DNA of 64,000 nucleotides from Sphingomonadales bacterium (GTDB taxonomy: Bacteria; Pseudomonadota; Alphaproteobacteria; Sphingomonadales; Sphingomonadaceae). Below, one piece after another: positions 25,050-32,116 of this stretch. Where the stretch lies: assembly GCA_027491235.1 (NCBI GenBank), contig JAIXWO010000022.1, forward strand, positions 186,001-250,000, written 5' to 3'. The notes under the pieces are model-generated. The model was not told the DNA's origin. It did no database searches and saw nothing but the letters and a program-made list of their open reading frames with translations. Made by a program: the position numbers and the translations under genes. Each line of letters begins with the position of its first letter. Position 1 is the stretch's first letter.

Positions 25050-25412
25050 ATGACTCGCATCCTTGCTGATCTGCCTGATGATGACATCAAGTGGCTTGAT
25101 GCCCGCGCTGCCGAAGAGGGTAAGTCGCGGGCGTCTGTTTTGCGCGAAGCTGTTCAGGCCTATCGCGCCGAAGGCAGCGAGGATTGGCTTGAGGCAGGCT
25201 TCGGACTGTGGGCGCGGCATGGGATTTCAATCGATCCCCTCGAATATGAGCGAAAGCGGCGCGCCGAATGGACACGGCCTTGGGACGACGACTATGAGGA
25301 AGTCCGTGCAGAGTCACCGGACATGTTCGATGAATATGATGATCGCGAAAGGGCCCACTATCTGGCTCTTCAAGCCAAGGCATCCGCAAAGCGCAAGAAT
25401 AGCGCTGCATGA
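25050..25412 (+). CDS. VapB-type ribbon-helix-helix antitoxin
   Basis: The 120-residue protein begins with a ribbon-helix-helix DNA-binding domain (MTRILADLPDDDIKWLDARA followed by GKSRASVLREAVQAYRAEG, residues 1-45). The rest is acidic and Trp-rich (WTRPWDDDYEEVRAESPDMF), a typical flexible toxin-binding tail. It should dimerise on the palindromes in its own promoter and neutralise the PIN toxin encoded next. The stop overlaps the toxin start in ATGA. There is no ribosome-binding site before the ATG. Confidence 0.85.
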   Translation: MTRILADLPDDDIKWLDARAAEEGKSRASVLREAVQAYRAEGSEDWLEAGFGLWARHGISIDPLEYERKRRAEWTRPWDDDYEEVRAESPDMFDEYDDRERAHYLALQAKASAKRKNSAA

Positions 25413-25804
25413 GCGGGTATAGTTTCGACGCAAACATTCTTATTGATGCGCTTTGGGATCATCCCCCGGCACATGAGGAGATACGTCGGGCCAGTGCGAG
25501 CGGCGGTCGCATCTGGATTAGCAGAATGGCCTGGATTGAAGTCCTCTCGAAGGGCGACGAAAGTCTAGTGCGAGACGCTCTGCGGTTCCTGGCCCGGTTC
25601 AGCATCGATGAAGTCGACGAGGAAACAGCTTTACGCGCGGCCTCGTTGCGCCGCGAGCGGCCTCGGCTTAAATCACTTGATGCGATCATCTTCGCATCGG
25701 CACAGGTTCGTGGTCGCGTCCTGATCACCCGAAATACCAGAGATTTCCCGGCGCAGATGCCGGGTATTCGTGTTCCCTATCGTTTGGAAAGAGACCCGAT
25801 CTAA
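25409..25804 (+). CDS. PIN-domain VapC-type toxin
   Basis: The 131-residue protein is a single PIN domain, a metal-dependent ribonuclease of type II toxin-antitoxin modules. The acidic residues expected at the active site are seen as FDANILIDAL (Asp near residue 7), WIEVLSKG (Glu near 44), LDAIIFASA (Asp near 91) and ITRNTRDF near 111-118. The gene overlaps the antitoxin by four bases. Its stop codon TAA shares its last base with the ATG of glmS, so the toxin and an important cell-wall enzyme are adjacent on one message. Confidence 0.87.
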   Translation: MSGYSFDANILIDALWDHPPAHEEIRRASASGGRIWISRMAWIEVLSKGDESLVRDALRFLARFSIDEVDEETALRAASLRRERPRLKSLDAIIFASAQVRGRVLITRNTRDFPAQMPGIRVPYRLERDPI

Positions 25805-27627
25805 TGTGCGGAATCATCGGTATTGTCGGCAAGCAAGAAGTTGCGGATCGTCTGGTCGAAGGGCTGCGGCGGATGGAGTATCGCGGCTATGATAGCGCCG
25901 GGGTCTGCACCGTTCTCGATGGGCAACTGATCCGCCGCCGGGCTGAAGGGAAGCTCAACAATCTGGTGAAGGAACTCGCCGGCAATCCTGGGCCGGGCTT
26001 GGTGGGCATCGCGCATACCCGTTGGGCGACGCACGGCGCGCCGACGACGAACAACGCGCATCCGCATGCGACAGGCGAAATCGCGCTGGTTCACAACGGC
26101 ATCATCGAGAATTTCAAGCAGCTGCGTGATGCCCTCATCGCGCGCGGGCGGACCTTTGAGAGCGAAACCGATACCGAAGTCGTCGCGCATCTGGTGTCTG
26201 AGGAGGTGGAAGCCGGCAAGTCGCCGGTCGATGCGGTGAAGGCCGTGCTGCCGCAGCTGCGCGGCGCCTTCGCGCTCGCCATCGCCTTCCGCCAGCATCC
26301 GGACATGCTGATCGGCGCCCGGCTCGGCTCGCCGCTTGTGGTCGGCTATGGCGAGGGGGAGACTTATCTCGGCTCTGATGCGCTGGCGCTCGCGCCGCTG
26401 ACGCAGAAGATCGCTTATCTCGACGAAGGTGACTGGGTGATTGTGACGCGCGGCAACGCGGAGATTTTTGACAAGGACAACAAGCCTGTCACGCGTGAAG
26501 TCACGACATCGGGCGTCACGGCGGCGGCTGTTGAGAAGGGGCCGTATCGCCACTTCATGCAGAAGGAAATCTTTGAGCAGCCGACCGTGGTTGCCCAGAC
26601 GCTGCAAAGCTATATCCGCCCGGTGGAGCAGCAGGTTGCCCTGCCACAGATGGATTTTGACCTGTCGACCATCAAGCGCATCACGATCGTTGCATGCGGC
26701 ACCAGCTATTATGCCGGGATGGTCGCCAAATATTGGTTTGAACAGTTTGCGCGTGTGCCGGTCGATTTGGATTTCGCGTCGGAGTTCCGATACCGCGATC
26801 CAGTGCTGGAGGCGGGTGGCCTCGCACTGTTCATCTCTCAATCGGGCGAAACGGCGGACACACTCGCTGCACTTCGCCACAGCAAGGCGCAGGGGCAGAA
26901 GATCGCCGTCGTCGTCAACGTGCCGACCAGCTCCATGGCGCGGGAGGCGGACTTGCTGCTGCCCACCCATGCCGGGCCGGAGATTGGCGTCGCCTCCACC
27001 AAGGCGTTCACCTGCCAGCTCGCGGTGCTGGCCGCTCTCGCTGCGCATCTGGCGGTTGTGAAGGGCCGGATGACGCGCGACGAGGAGCAGGAGGTCGTTC
27101 ATCACCTCACCGAAGTCCCCGCTGCGCTCAACGCCGCCTTGGCGCATGATGCGGAAATCGCCGAGCTGGCGCCGCTGATCGCCCCAGCGCGCGACGTGCT
27201 CTATCTGGGACGCGGTCCGGACTATCCGTTGGCACTCGAAGGCGCGCTGAAGCTCAAGGAAATCAGCTACATTCACGCCGAAGGCTATGCCTCGGGCGAG
27301 ATGAAGCACGGCCCCATCGCGCTGATCGACGAAGCGGTGCCCGTCATCGTCCTCGCACCATCCGGTCCGCTGTTCGAAAAGACCGTCAGCAACATGCAGG
27401 AAGTCCGCGCACGCGGCGGCAAGATCATCCTCGTCTCGGACGCCGAAGGGCTGGCCGAAGCAGGCGAGGGCTGCCTTGCCACCATCGAGATGCCCAAGGT
27501 CCACCCGCTCATCGCGCCGCTGGTCTACGCCGTGCCGGTGCAACTGATCGCCTACCATGTGGCGGTGGCGAAGGGGACGGATGTGGATCAGCCGCGGAAT
27601 TTGGCGAAGTCGGTGACGGTGGAGTGA
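25804..27627 (+). CDS. glmS: glutamine--fructose-6-phosphate aminotransferase (isomerizing)
   Basis: GlmS makes glucosamine-6-phosphate from fructose-6-phosphate and glutamine, the first step to UDP-GlcNAc. The 607-residue protein begins MCGIIGIVG, giving the catalytic N-terminal cysteine of the glutaminase domain. Two SIS domains follow (ACGTSYYAGMVAKYW and FISQSGETADT, then YLGRGPDYPLALEGALKLKE), and the end is DQPRNLAKSVTVE, all typical. The ATG overlaps the vapC stop, with a purine-rich GGAAAGAG inside vapC as ribosome-binding site. No glmS riboswitch is possible in the missing leader. An internal promoter inside vapBC is not excluded. Confidence 0.97.
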   Translation: MCGIIGIVGKQEVADRLVEGLRRMEYRGYDSAGVCTVLDGQLIRRRAEGKLNNLVKELAGNPGPGLVGIAHTRWATHGAPTTNNAHPHATGEIALVHNGIIENFKQLRDALIARGRTFESETDTEVVAHLVSEEVEAGKSPVDAVKAVLPQLRGAFALAIAFRQHPDMLIGARLGSPLVVGYGEGETYLGSDALALAPLTQKIAYLDEGDWVIVTRGNAEIFDKDNKPVTREVTTSGVTAAAVEKGPYRHFMQKEIFEQPTVVAQTLQSYIRPVEQQVALPQMDFDLSTIKRITIVACGTSYYAGMVAKYWFEQFARVPVDLDFASEFRYRDPVLEAGGLALFISQSGETADTLAALRHSKAQGQKIAVVVNVPTSSMAREADLLLPTHAGPEIGVASTKAFTCQLAVLAALAAHLAVVKGRMTRDEEQEVVHHLTEVPAALNAALAHDAEIAELAPLIAPARDVLYLGRGPDYPLALEGALKLKEISYIHAEGYASGEMKHGPIALIDEAVPVIVLAPSGPLFEKTVSNMQEVRARGGKIILVSDAEGLAEAGEGCLATIEMPKVHPLIAPLVYAVPVQLIAYHVAVAKGTDVDQPRNLAKSVTVE

Positions 27628-27668
27628 TGGGGTTGGACAAGTGAGGACAGGGTGACTAGCCTGTCCTC

Positions 27669-28763
27669 ATGAAGCCTGCATTTCCCTTCGCTGTGGTATT
27701 GGCATGTGCGTCTGTTGCTATGCCAGTGCCCGTCTTGGCCAAACCCACTCATGAGGGGCAGGCGCTTGCAAGCCGATTGGATGCACAGGTCCCCGGTGCG
27801 CTGCGGGCGGCCAACGTGCCTAGTCTCTCCATTGTCATCCTGCGCAAGGGGAGGCCGGTTCTCACCCGCGCTTGGGGGGAGCAAAGCCCCGGCGTTCCGG
27901 CCACCACACGCACGCTTTACAATACCGCGTCATTGGCCAAGCCGATCACCGCGACCACAATCTTGACGATGATCAGCAAGGGCAAGCTGGGCCTGGACGA
28001 CCGGATGGCAGACGCTTGGGTTGATCCTGATATTGCCAATGATCCCCGCACCAGACTGCTAACGCCCCGCCTGTCGATGAGCCATCAGACCGGTTTTCCC
28101 AACTGGCGCGACGGGAAGCTGGCGTTCAAGTTCGATCCTGGAACCAACTATGGCTATTCGGGCGAGGGCATCGAGTATCTGGTCGCCTATGCGCAGAACA
28201 AGACCGGCAAGCGCATCGACGTGCTGGCGCGCGACTATGTGCTGAAGCCGCTGGGGATGAAAAGCACGGCCTATACTGAGCAGCCTTGGTTTGCCGGCCG
28301 TGTCGCGCAGCCCTTTGCCGATGGCAAATACATCAAGCCCAGTATGCAAAAGACGCCGCTGGGATCGGATGACGTTTACACCACGCCGACCGATTATGCG
28401 CGGTTTTTGCAGGCAGCGATGTCCGGTAGGGGTCTCTCCAAGGATATCTTGGCCGAACAGCGCCGCATCCAGACAGGAGACAAGGGCACGCAATGTCCGC
28501 CCGCCATCAAAGCGACCTGTCCGGCGCGATCAGGCTTCGGCCTTGGTTGGCAGTTGTTTGAGTTTGGTGCGAAGACTGTCATGATGCATACCGGCAATGA
28601 CGAAGGCGAGTTCACCTTTGCCTATGCCATCCCCTCCACCGGCGAGGCTGTCGTCATCATGACCAACGCCGGGCAAGGCGCAAAGGCTGTTATTCCGCTG
28701 ATCGACTCATTGAATATGGATCCAGATTTTTCGGCCTATTTAAAAGGGCTTGCCAGTCAGTGA
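27669..28763 (+). CDS. beta-lactamase-family serine hydrolase, exported
   Basis: The 364-residue precursor has a Sec signal peptide (1-24, ending PVLAKP) and a class C beta-lactamase/DD-peptidase fold: the nucleophile motif SLAK near residue 95, the YSGEG motif near 161 in the position of Y-x-N, and HTGND near 307 in place of KTG. Such proteins include esterases, D-aminopeptidases and low-affinity penicillin-binding proteins; the missing Asn and Lys argue against a true beta-lactamase. The next gene starts inside its stop codon (GTGA), so it heads a small operon with the GFA, GST and 43-residue genes. Confidence 0.85.
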   Translation: MKPAFPFAVVLACASVAMPVPVLAKPTHEGQALASRLDAQVPGALRAANVPSLSIVILRKGRPVLTRAWGEQSPGVPATTRTLYNTASLAKPITATTILTMISKGKLGLDDRMADAWVDPDIANDPRTRLLTPRLSMSHQTGFPNWRDGKLAFKFDPGTNYGYSGEGIEYLVAYAQNKTGKRIDVLARDYVLKPLGMKSTAYTEQPWFAGRVAQPFADGKYIKPSMQKTPLGSDDVYTTPTDYARFLQAAMSGRGLSKDILAEQRRIQTGDKGTQCPPAIKATCPARSGFGLGWQLFEFGAKTVMMHTGNDEGEFTFAYAIPSTGEAVVIMTNAGQGAKAVIPLIDSLNMDPDFSAYLKGLASQ

Positions 28764-29143
28764 TCGACCGGCAAACGACCGGGCAGTGCCATTGCAGCGT
28801 AGTGCGGTTCCGCCTTTCCGTGCCCACGCCCGAGGTCGAACTCCTCGATTGCAACTGCTCCATCTGTGCGAAGACCGGGTTCCTTCATCTGATCGTGCCG
28901 CATGCGGATTTTGAGCTGCTCTCGGGCGCAGACGCGCTTGCCTCTTATCGCTTTGGCTCCGGCGCGGCGGAGCATCTGTTCTGCACGACCTGCGGGATCA
29001 AGAGCTTTTATCAGCCGCGCTCGCACCCTGAGGCATGGAGCGTCAATTTCCGCTGTCTTGACGAAGGGCACGGCCTGACGCCAACTGTCCGGGCATTTGA
29101 CGGGCGAAACTGGGAGGCGGCGCGGCACGCTTTGGAGGACTGA
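28760..29143 (+). CDS. GFA family zinc-binding protein
   Basis: The 127-residue protein has the cysteine pattern of the GFA family (named after glutathione-dependent formaldehyde-activating enzyme): CHCSVV, then CNCSICAKTG, then CTTCG, which binds two zinc ions. Most members have no proven activity, and formaldehyde chemistry should not be assumed. It starts with GTG 28760, overlapping the stop of the serine hydrolase, and ends three bases before the GST gene. The glutathione theme shared with that neighbour may be meaningful. Confidence 0.88.
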   Translation: MIDRQTTGQCHCSVVRFRLSVPTPEVELLDCNCSICAKTGFLHLIVPHADFELLSGADALASYRFGSGAAEHLFCTTCGIKSFYQPRSHPEAWSVNFRCLDEGHGLTPTVRAFDGRNWEAARHALED

Positions 29144-29145
29144 AG

Positions 29146-29772
29146 ATGATCCTGATCGGCCAGTTTGATTCCCCCTTTGCGCGGCGCGTGGGCGTGGCGT
29201 TGCGGCTCTATGGCCTCGACTTCGAGCACCGCCCCTGGTCGGTGTTCGGTGATGGCGACAAGATTGCGGACTTCAATCCGCTGCGCCGTGTGCCGACACT
29301 GATCTGCGATGATGGCGTTGCGATTTGGGAGAGTGGGGCGATCCTGGACTATCTCGATGGTCTGGTCGGGCGGGATCGGGCGTTGTTTCCCGCAACCGGC
29401 CCTGCACGGCGAGATGCGCTGCGCATTGCCGCACTCGCCTGCGGCTTGGCGGACAAGGCGGTCAGCCTGTTTTACGAACAGCGTCTGCATGATGTGACGT
29501 CGGACATCTGGGTGGAACGGTGCCGCATGCAGATTGGCGGCACGCTCGCTCTGCTGGAGCGTGAACGCGCGGCGCAGACTTCGCCTTATTGGGGTGGGCA
29601 GGCTGTCGGCCATGCCGATATTGCGACGGCCTGCGCCTTTCGTTTTGTGACCGATGTGCATAGCGCCGTCATCCAGCGCGCCGATTATCCCGCAATCACC
29701 GCGCTATGGGAGCGGTTGGAGGCGACGCCGGAGTTCTCCGAGATCCAGCAGGCCTTCAATCCGCCCGCATGA
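29146..29772 (+). CDS. glutathione S-transferase family protein
   Basis: The 208-residue protein has the thioredoxin-like N-terminal domain (MILIGQFDSPFARRVGVALR, with Ser in the SPFARR loop as likely glutathione-activating residue; RVPTLICDDGVAIWESGAILDYL with the cis-Pro and the glutathione-binding Glu-Ser) and a helical C-terminal domain (GHADIATACAFRFV). Substrate is unknown. The start lies two bases after the GFA stop. Its stop overlaps the start of a 43-residue membrane protein in ATGA. Confidence 0.9.
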   Translation: MILIGQFDSPFARRVGVALRLYGLDFEHRPWSVFGDGDKIADFNPLRRVPTLICDDGVAIWESGAILDYLDGLVGRDRALFPATGPARRDALRIAALACGLADKAVSLFYEQRLHDVTSDIWVERCRMQIGGTLALLERERAAQTSPYWGGQAVGHADIATACAFRFVTDVHSAVIQRADYPAITALWERLEATPEFSEIQQAFNPPA

Positions 29773-29900
29773 GCGCGGAACGCATCATCCTGATCGTCGT
29801 GCTGCTCGTGGTCGGCGCGCATTTGATGCTGTTCGGCTGGCTCAGGCGACGGATCTCGCAGGCGAAGCGGGAGCAGGATCAGGAGAGCCAGTCAGACTGA
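29769..29900 (+). CDS. 43-residue single-pass membrane protein
   Basis: The small frame begins at ATG 29769, overlapping the GST stop in ATGA, and encodes one hydrophobic helix (IILIVVLLVVGAHLMLFGWL, residues 6-25) followed by a basic then mixed-charge tail (RRRISQAKREQDQESQSD). That layout predicts an inner-membrane peptide with the tail in the cytoplasm. The exact stop-start overlap and normal codon use support it as real. Function is unknown. It ends two bases before a palindromic repeat element. Confidence 0.65.
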   Translation: MSAERIILIVVLLVVGAHLMLFGWLRRRISQAKREQDQESQSD

Positions 29901-29902
29901 AG

Positions 29903-29958
29903 CCGTTCGTCCCGAGCGACGTCGAGGGACATGTCTCGACTTCGCTCGACACGAACGG
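29903..29958. repeat. REP-like imperfect palindrome
   Basis: CCGTTCGT at 29903 and ACGAACGG ending at 29958 are the outer arms of an imperfect hairpin whose inner arms are CGAGCGACGTCGAG and CTCGACTTCGCTCG. The word GTCGAGCGAAGTCGAGAC is a widespread intergenic repeat in sphingomonads. It sits between converging genes and may act as a terminator. Confidence 0.7.
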
Positions 29959-29977
29959 ATTTGGTAACGGTGGGTGA

Positions 29978-30994
29978 TCACCCCATCGGGTACATAATTT
30001 CCCGGCTGACCTTGTAGATTGCTTTCATCAGATCATCGGGCAGAACAAGGTCTGCCGCTGCGAGGATGGCAGGCACCTGTTCTTCCGTCGTTACGCCAAC
30101 AATCGTTGACGCCACGAAATCATGCTGTTTGGACCAGGCAGTCGCCATCGTCACGATATCCATGCCGGCCTGATCGGCGAGGGCCATGTACCGTTCGGTG
30201 GACGCCAGAGCCTTTTCGTTGACGAAGCGCTTGGCCATGTCGGCCTGACGTCCGCCGATGCTGAGATAACGGGAGAAACGCGCGCCTTCAGGCGTGGCAC
30301 CCTTCTGATACTTGCCCGAGAGCACGCCGCCTGCGAGCGGGGAATAGGGGATGAGGCTCACGCCTTCTTCGCGGCAGACTTGCGCCAGTTCATCCTCGAA
30401 GCGGCGGTTGTTCATGCTGAAATTGTTCTGGATGGTCTGGTAGCGCGCGGCACCCAAGCGCTCGGACGCCTGAATGGACTTCATCAGGCCCCAGCTGGTT
30501 TCGTTTGAACAGCCAAGGATGCGCACCTTGCCCGCGCGGATGAGCTCATCGAGCGTTTCCATCGTCTCTTCATAGGGCGTGCCATGGTCTGGCCAGTGGG
30601 TCTGGTAGAGGTCGATATAGTCGGTCTGCAGGCGCCGCAGGCTGTCTTCGACGGCCTTGGTGATGTTGTGCCGGTCCAGCGTGGTCATGCCTGCGCGCTT
30701 GGGGGATTTGAACCATGTGTGGCTCGGGCCTGACACCTTGGTCGCCATGATGATGGCATCGCGGTCCTTGGTCTTCATCCAGCGGCCGACAAATTCCTCC
30801 GTCCGGCCCACCCATTTCGCATCGGGCGGCACTGGATAGCCTTCGGCGGTGTCGAAGAAGTTGATGCCGGCATCAAGGCACTGGTCCAGAATGCGGAAGG
30901 CGGTGGGCTCGTCGGTCTGGCTGCCAAAGGTCATCGTGCCCATGCAGATGTCGGACACGTAGATGGCGCTCTTGCCAAGGCGGCGGTGCTGCAT
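29978..30994 (-). CDS. aldo/keto reductase (Tas-like)
   Basis: The 338-residue protein is an NADPH-dependent reductase of the aldo/keto family, with the barrel motifs DAGINFFDTAEGY (catalytic Asp and Tyr near residues 50-57), the catalytic Lys region IIMATKVSG, and the His in DLYQTHWPDHG. The insertion after the tyrosine (PVPPDAKWVGRTEEFVGRW) is typical of Tas/YghZ-like enzymes. The start ATG 30994 (MQHRRLGKSAIYVSD) has AGGAGAG five bases upstream; a longer open frame to 31075 overlaps the neighbouring gene. Physiological substrate is unknown. Confidence 0.92.
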   Translation of the reverse strand: MQHRRLGKSAIYVSDICMGTMTFGSQTDEPTAFRILDQCLDAGINFFDTAEGYPVPPDAKWVGRTEEFVGRWMKTKDRDAIIMATKVSGPSHTWFKSPKRAGMTTLDRHNITKAVEDSLRRLQTDYIDLYQTHWPDHGTPYEETMETLDELIRAGKVRILGCSNETSWGLMKSIQASERLGAARYQTIQNNFSMNNRRFEDELAQVCREEGVSLIPYSPLAGGVLSGKYQKGATPEGARFSRYLSIGGRQADMAKRFVNEKALASTERYMALADQAGMDIVTMATAWSKQHDFVASTIVGVTTEEQVPAILAAADLVLPDDLMKAIYKVSREIMYPMG

Positions 30995-31016
30995 GGGGTC
31001 TCTCCTATGGAATGTT

Positions 31017-31475
31017 TTAGGTGGGTTTGAAGGGCAATATAGACCGGTACTGATCAATCGGCGGTGCGCCTGCAAGCGGGAAACCGGATTTCAGCATGAA
31101 ATAATGGCGAACGATTTCAGCTTGTTGTTCAACGCCATAGCGATGGAGCGGCCAGCCGGGCCGCAGCACATAGTCATAGCGGCAAAAGGGGTGGCGCCGC
31201 AGCAACAGGTTGATGCCGGATTGGTGCTGCCAAACATGGGTCATCTCGTGGATGAACAGGCCCTGCTCAGACAGATCCGTCGCGCAGAAATCATCGCAAT
31301 AATGCTGGCCCTTTGGGTGAAAGTGGATGCGCCCGCGCGGCGCCATGACGATGCGACGCGGCTGGAACCACCACCATTTGCCTTGGACAAGACGGACGGC
31401 GCCATAATCTATGGCGGGGCCGAAGACGCCCTCTGCCAATCGACATTCAGCACGGGTCAGGCCGCGTCCGCTCAA
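31017..31475 (-). CDS. 'vgr related' protein with HEMTH metalloprotease-like motif
   Basis: The 152-residue protein contains HEMTHVWQH near residues 76-84, the H-E-x-x-H zinc-binding motif with a further His, in a small domain rich in Trp, His and Tyr (GKWWWFQPRRIVM, RGRIHFHPKGQHYCDDFC). Similar sphingomonad proteins are annotated as 'vgr related', but there is no true VgrG fold or type VI gene here. It starts at a TTG overlapping the stop of the copper-chaperone gene (TTGA), so the two are coupled. Protease activity is not shown. Confidence 0.7.
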   Translation of the reverse strand: MSGRGLTRAECRLAEGVFGPAIDYGAVRLVQGKWWWFQPRRIVMAPRGRIHFHPKGQHYCDDFCATDLSEQGLFIHEMTHVWQHQSGINLLLRRHPFCRYDYVLRPGWPLHRYGVEQQAEIVRHYFMLKSGFPLAGAPPIDQYRSILPFKPT

Positions 31476-31918
31476 TGGCTGTGCTCAGCCTCTCCGCCTG
31501 CCGCGATGGCCTTTGCGGGTGCGGTTTCCTTTGATCCGTCGGCGAACTCAAAGGTGAGGTTGATCGTGTCTCCGGCCTTCAGGTCCGGCTTGATGTTATA
31601 CAGCATCACGTGCTTGCCGCCGCTCTGAAAGGAGATGGTTGCGCCCTTCGGCACGGGCAGGCCGCCTTCAATGGGCACCATCATGGCCATCCCGTTTTCG
31701 GTTTTCATGTCATGCATTTCCGCGTTGCCGACAACGGGGCTGGTGATCTTCACCAGTGTCCGATCTTTTTCGCCGCCGTGAAGAGTGAAATAGGCCGCGC
31801 CGGGATTTCCTTTCACAGCCGGTAGGCGGACGCTTGCATCAGTCACCGCCGCGTCGGGGGCTGTGTTGCAACTGGCCAACAGCGCAAAAGCAACAAGAAT
31901 TGACGAAAATGGGCGCAT
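31472..31918 (-). CDS. PCu(A)C-type periplasmic copper chaperone lipoprotein
   Basis: The 148-residue precursor has a lipoprotein signal (LVAFALLASC) and the copper(I)-binding pattern of PCu(A)C: EMHDM near residue 83, MAMM about ten residues later, and GGKHVML near 117. Such proteins deliver copper to the CuA or CuB site of cytochrome oxidase. A His-rich end (GGEAEHSH) may hold extra metal. The start is ATG 31918, preceded by GGGAGA. It is followed by the HEMTH protein in the same operon. Confidence 0.9.
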   Translation of the reverse strand: MRPFSSILVAFALLASCNTAPDAAVTDASVRLPAVKGNPGAAYFTLHGGEKDRTLVKITSPVVGNAEMHDMKTENGMAMMVPIEGGLPVPKGATISFQSGGKHVMLYNIKPDLKAGDTINLTFEFADGSKETAPAKAIAAGGEAEHSH

Positions 31919-32010
31919 CACACATCTCCCTTAGGCGCATCGGGCGCGCTGGAACATGCTGCTTATGGGGGCGGCAGGACACCGCTTGTCAAGAAGCGTG
32001 CGATCAGAAC

Positions 32011-32038
32011 CTTGTAGCCCGGAAATCGCTTCCTATAT
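32011..32038 (+). promoter_or_regulatory. sigma-32 (RpoH) type heat-shock promoter of dnaK
   Basis: CTTG at 32011-32014 and CCTATAT at 32032-32038 are separated by exactly 17 bases. This matches the alphaproteobacterial RpoH pattern as I recall it (CTTG, 17-18 bases, CYTATNT). The promoter lies about 75 bases before the dnaK start and explains heat induction of dnaKJ. Confidence 0.75.
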
Positions 32039-32116
32039 CGCGTCTCGAACCAACTGGCCGTTTCGATCTGAGGGGAGAGACACGGCCTCAATTCCATACC
32101 GGGGTGAAGCAAGACT

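Noticed and set aside
25804-25860. glmS ribozyme
   Set aside because: The gene has no leader because its start overlaps vapC, and this ribozyme is typical of Gram-positive bacteria.
25801-27558. 585-codon open frame opposite glmS
   Set aside because: Antisense shadow of a fully conserved enzyme; the translation is Arg/His-rich with no domain.
31017-31475. Type VI secretion VgrG protein
   Set aside because: The 'vgr related' label is only a name; the protein is too short, has no VgrG repeat pattern and no type VI genes are near.
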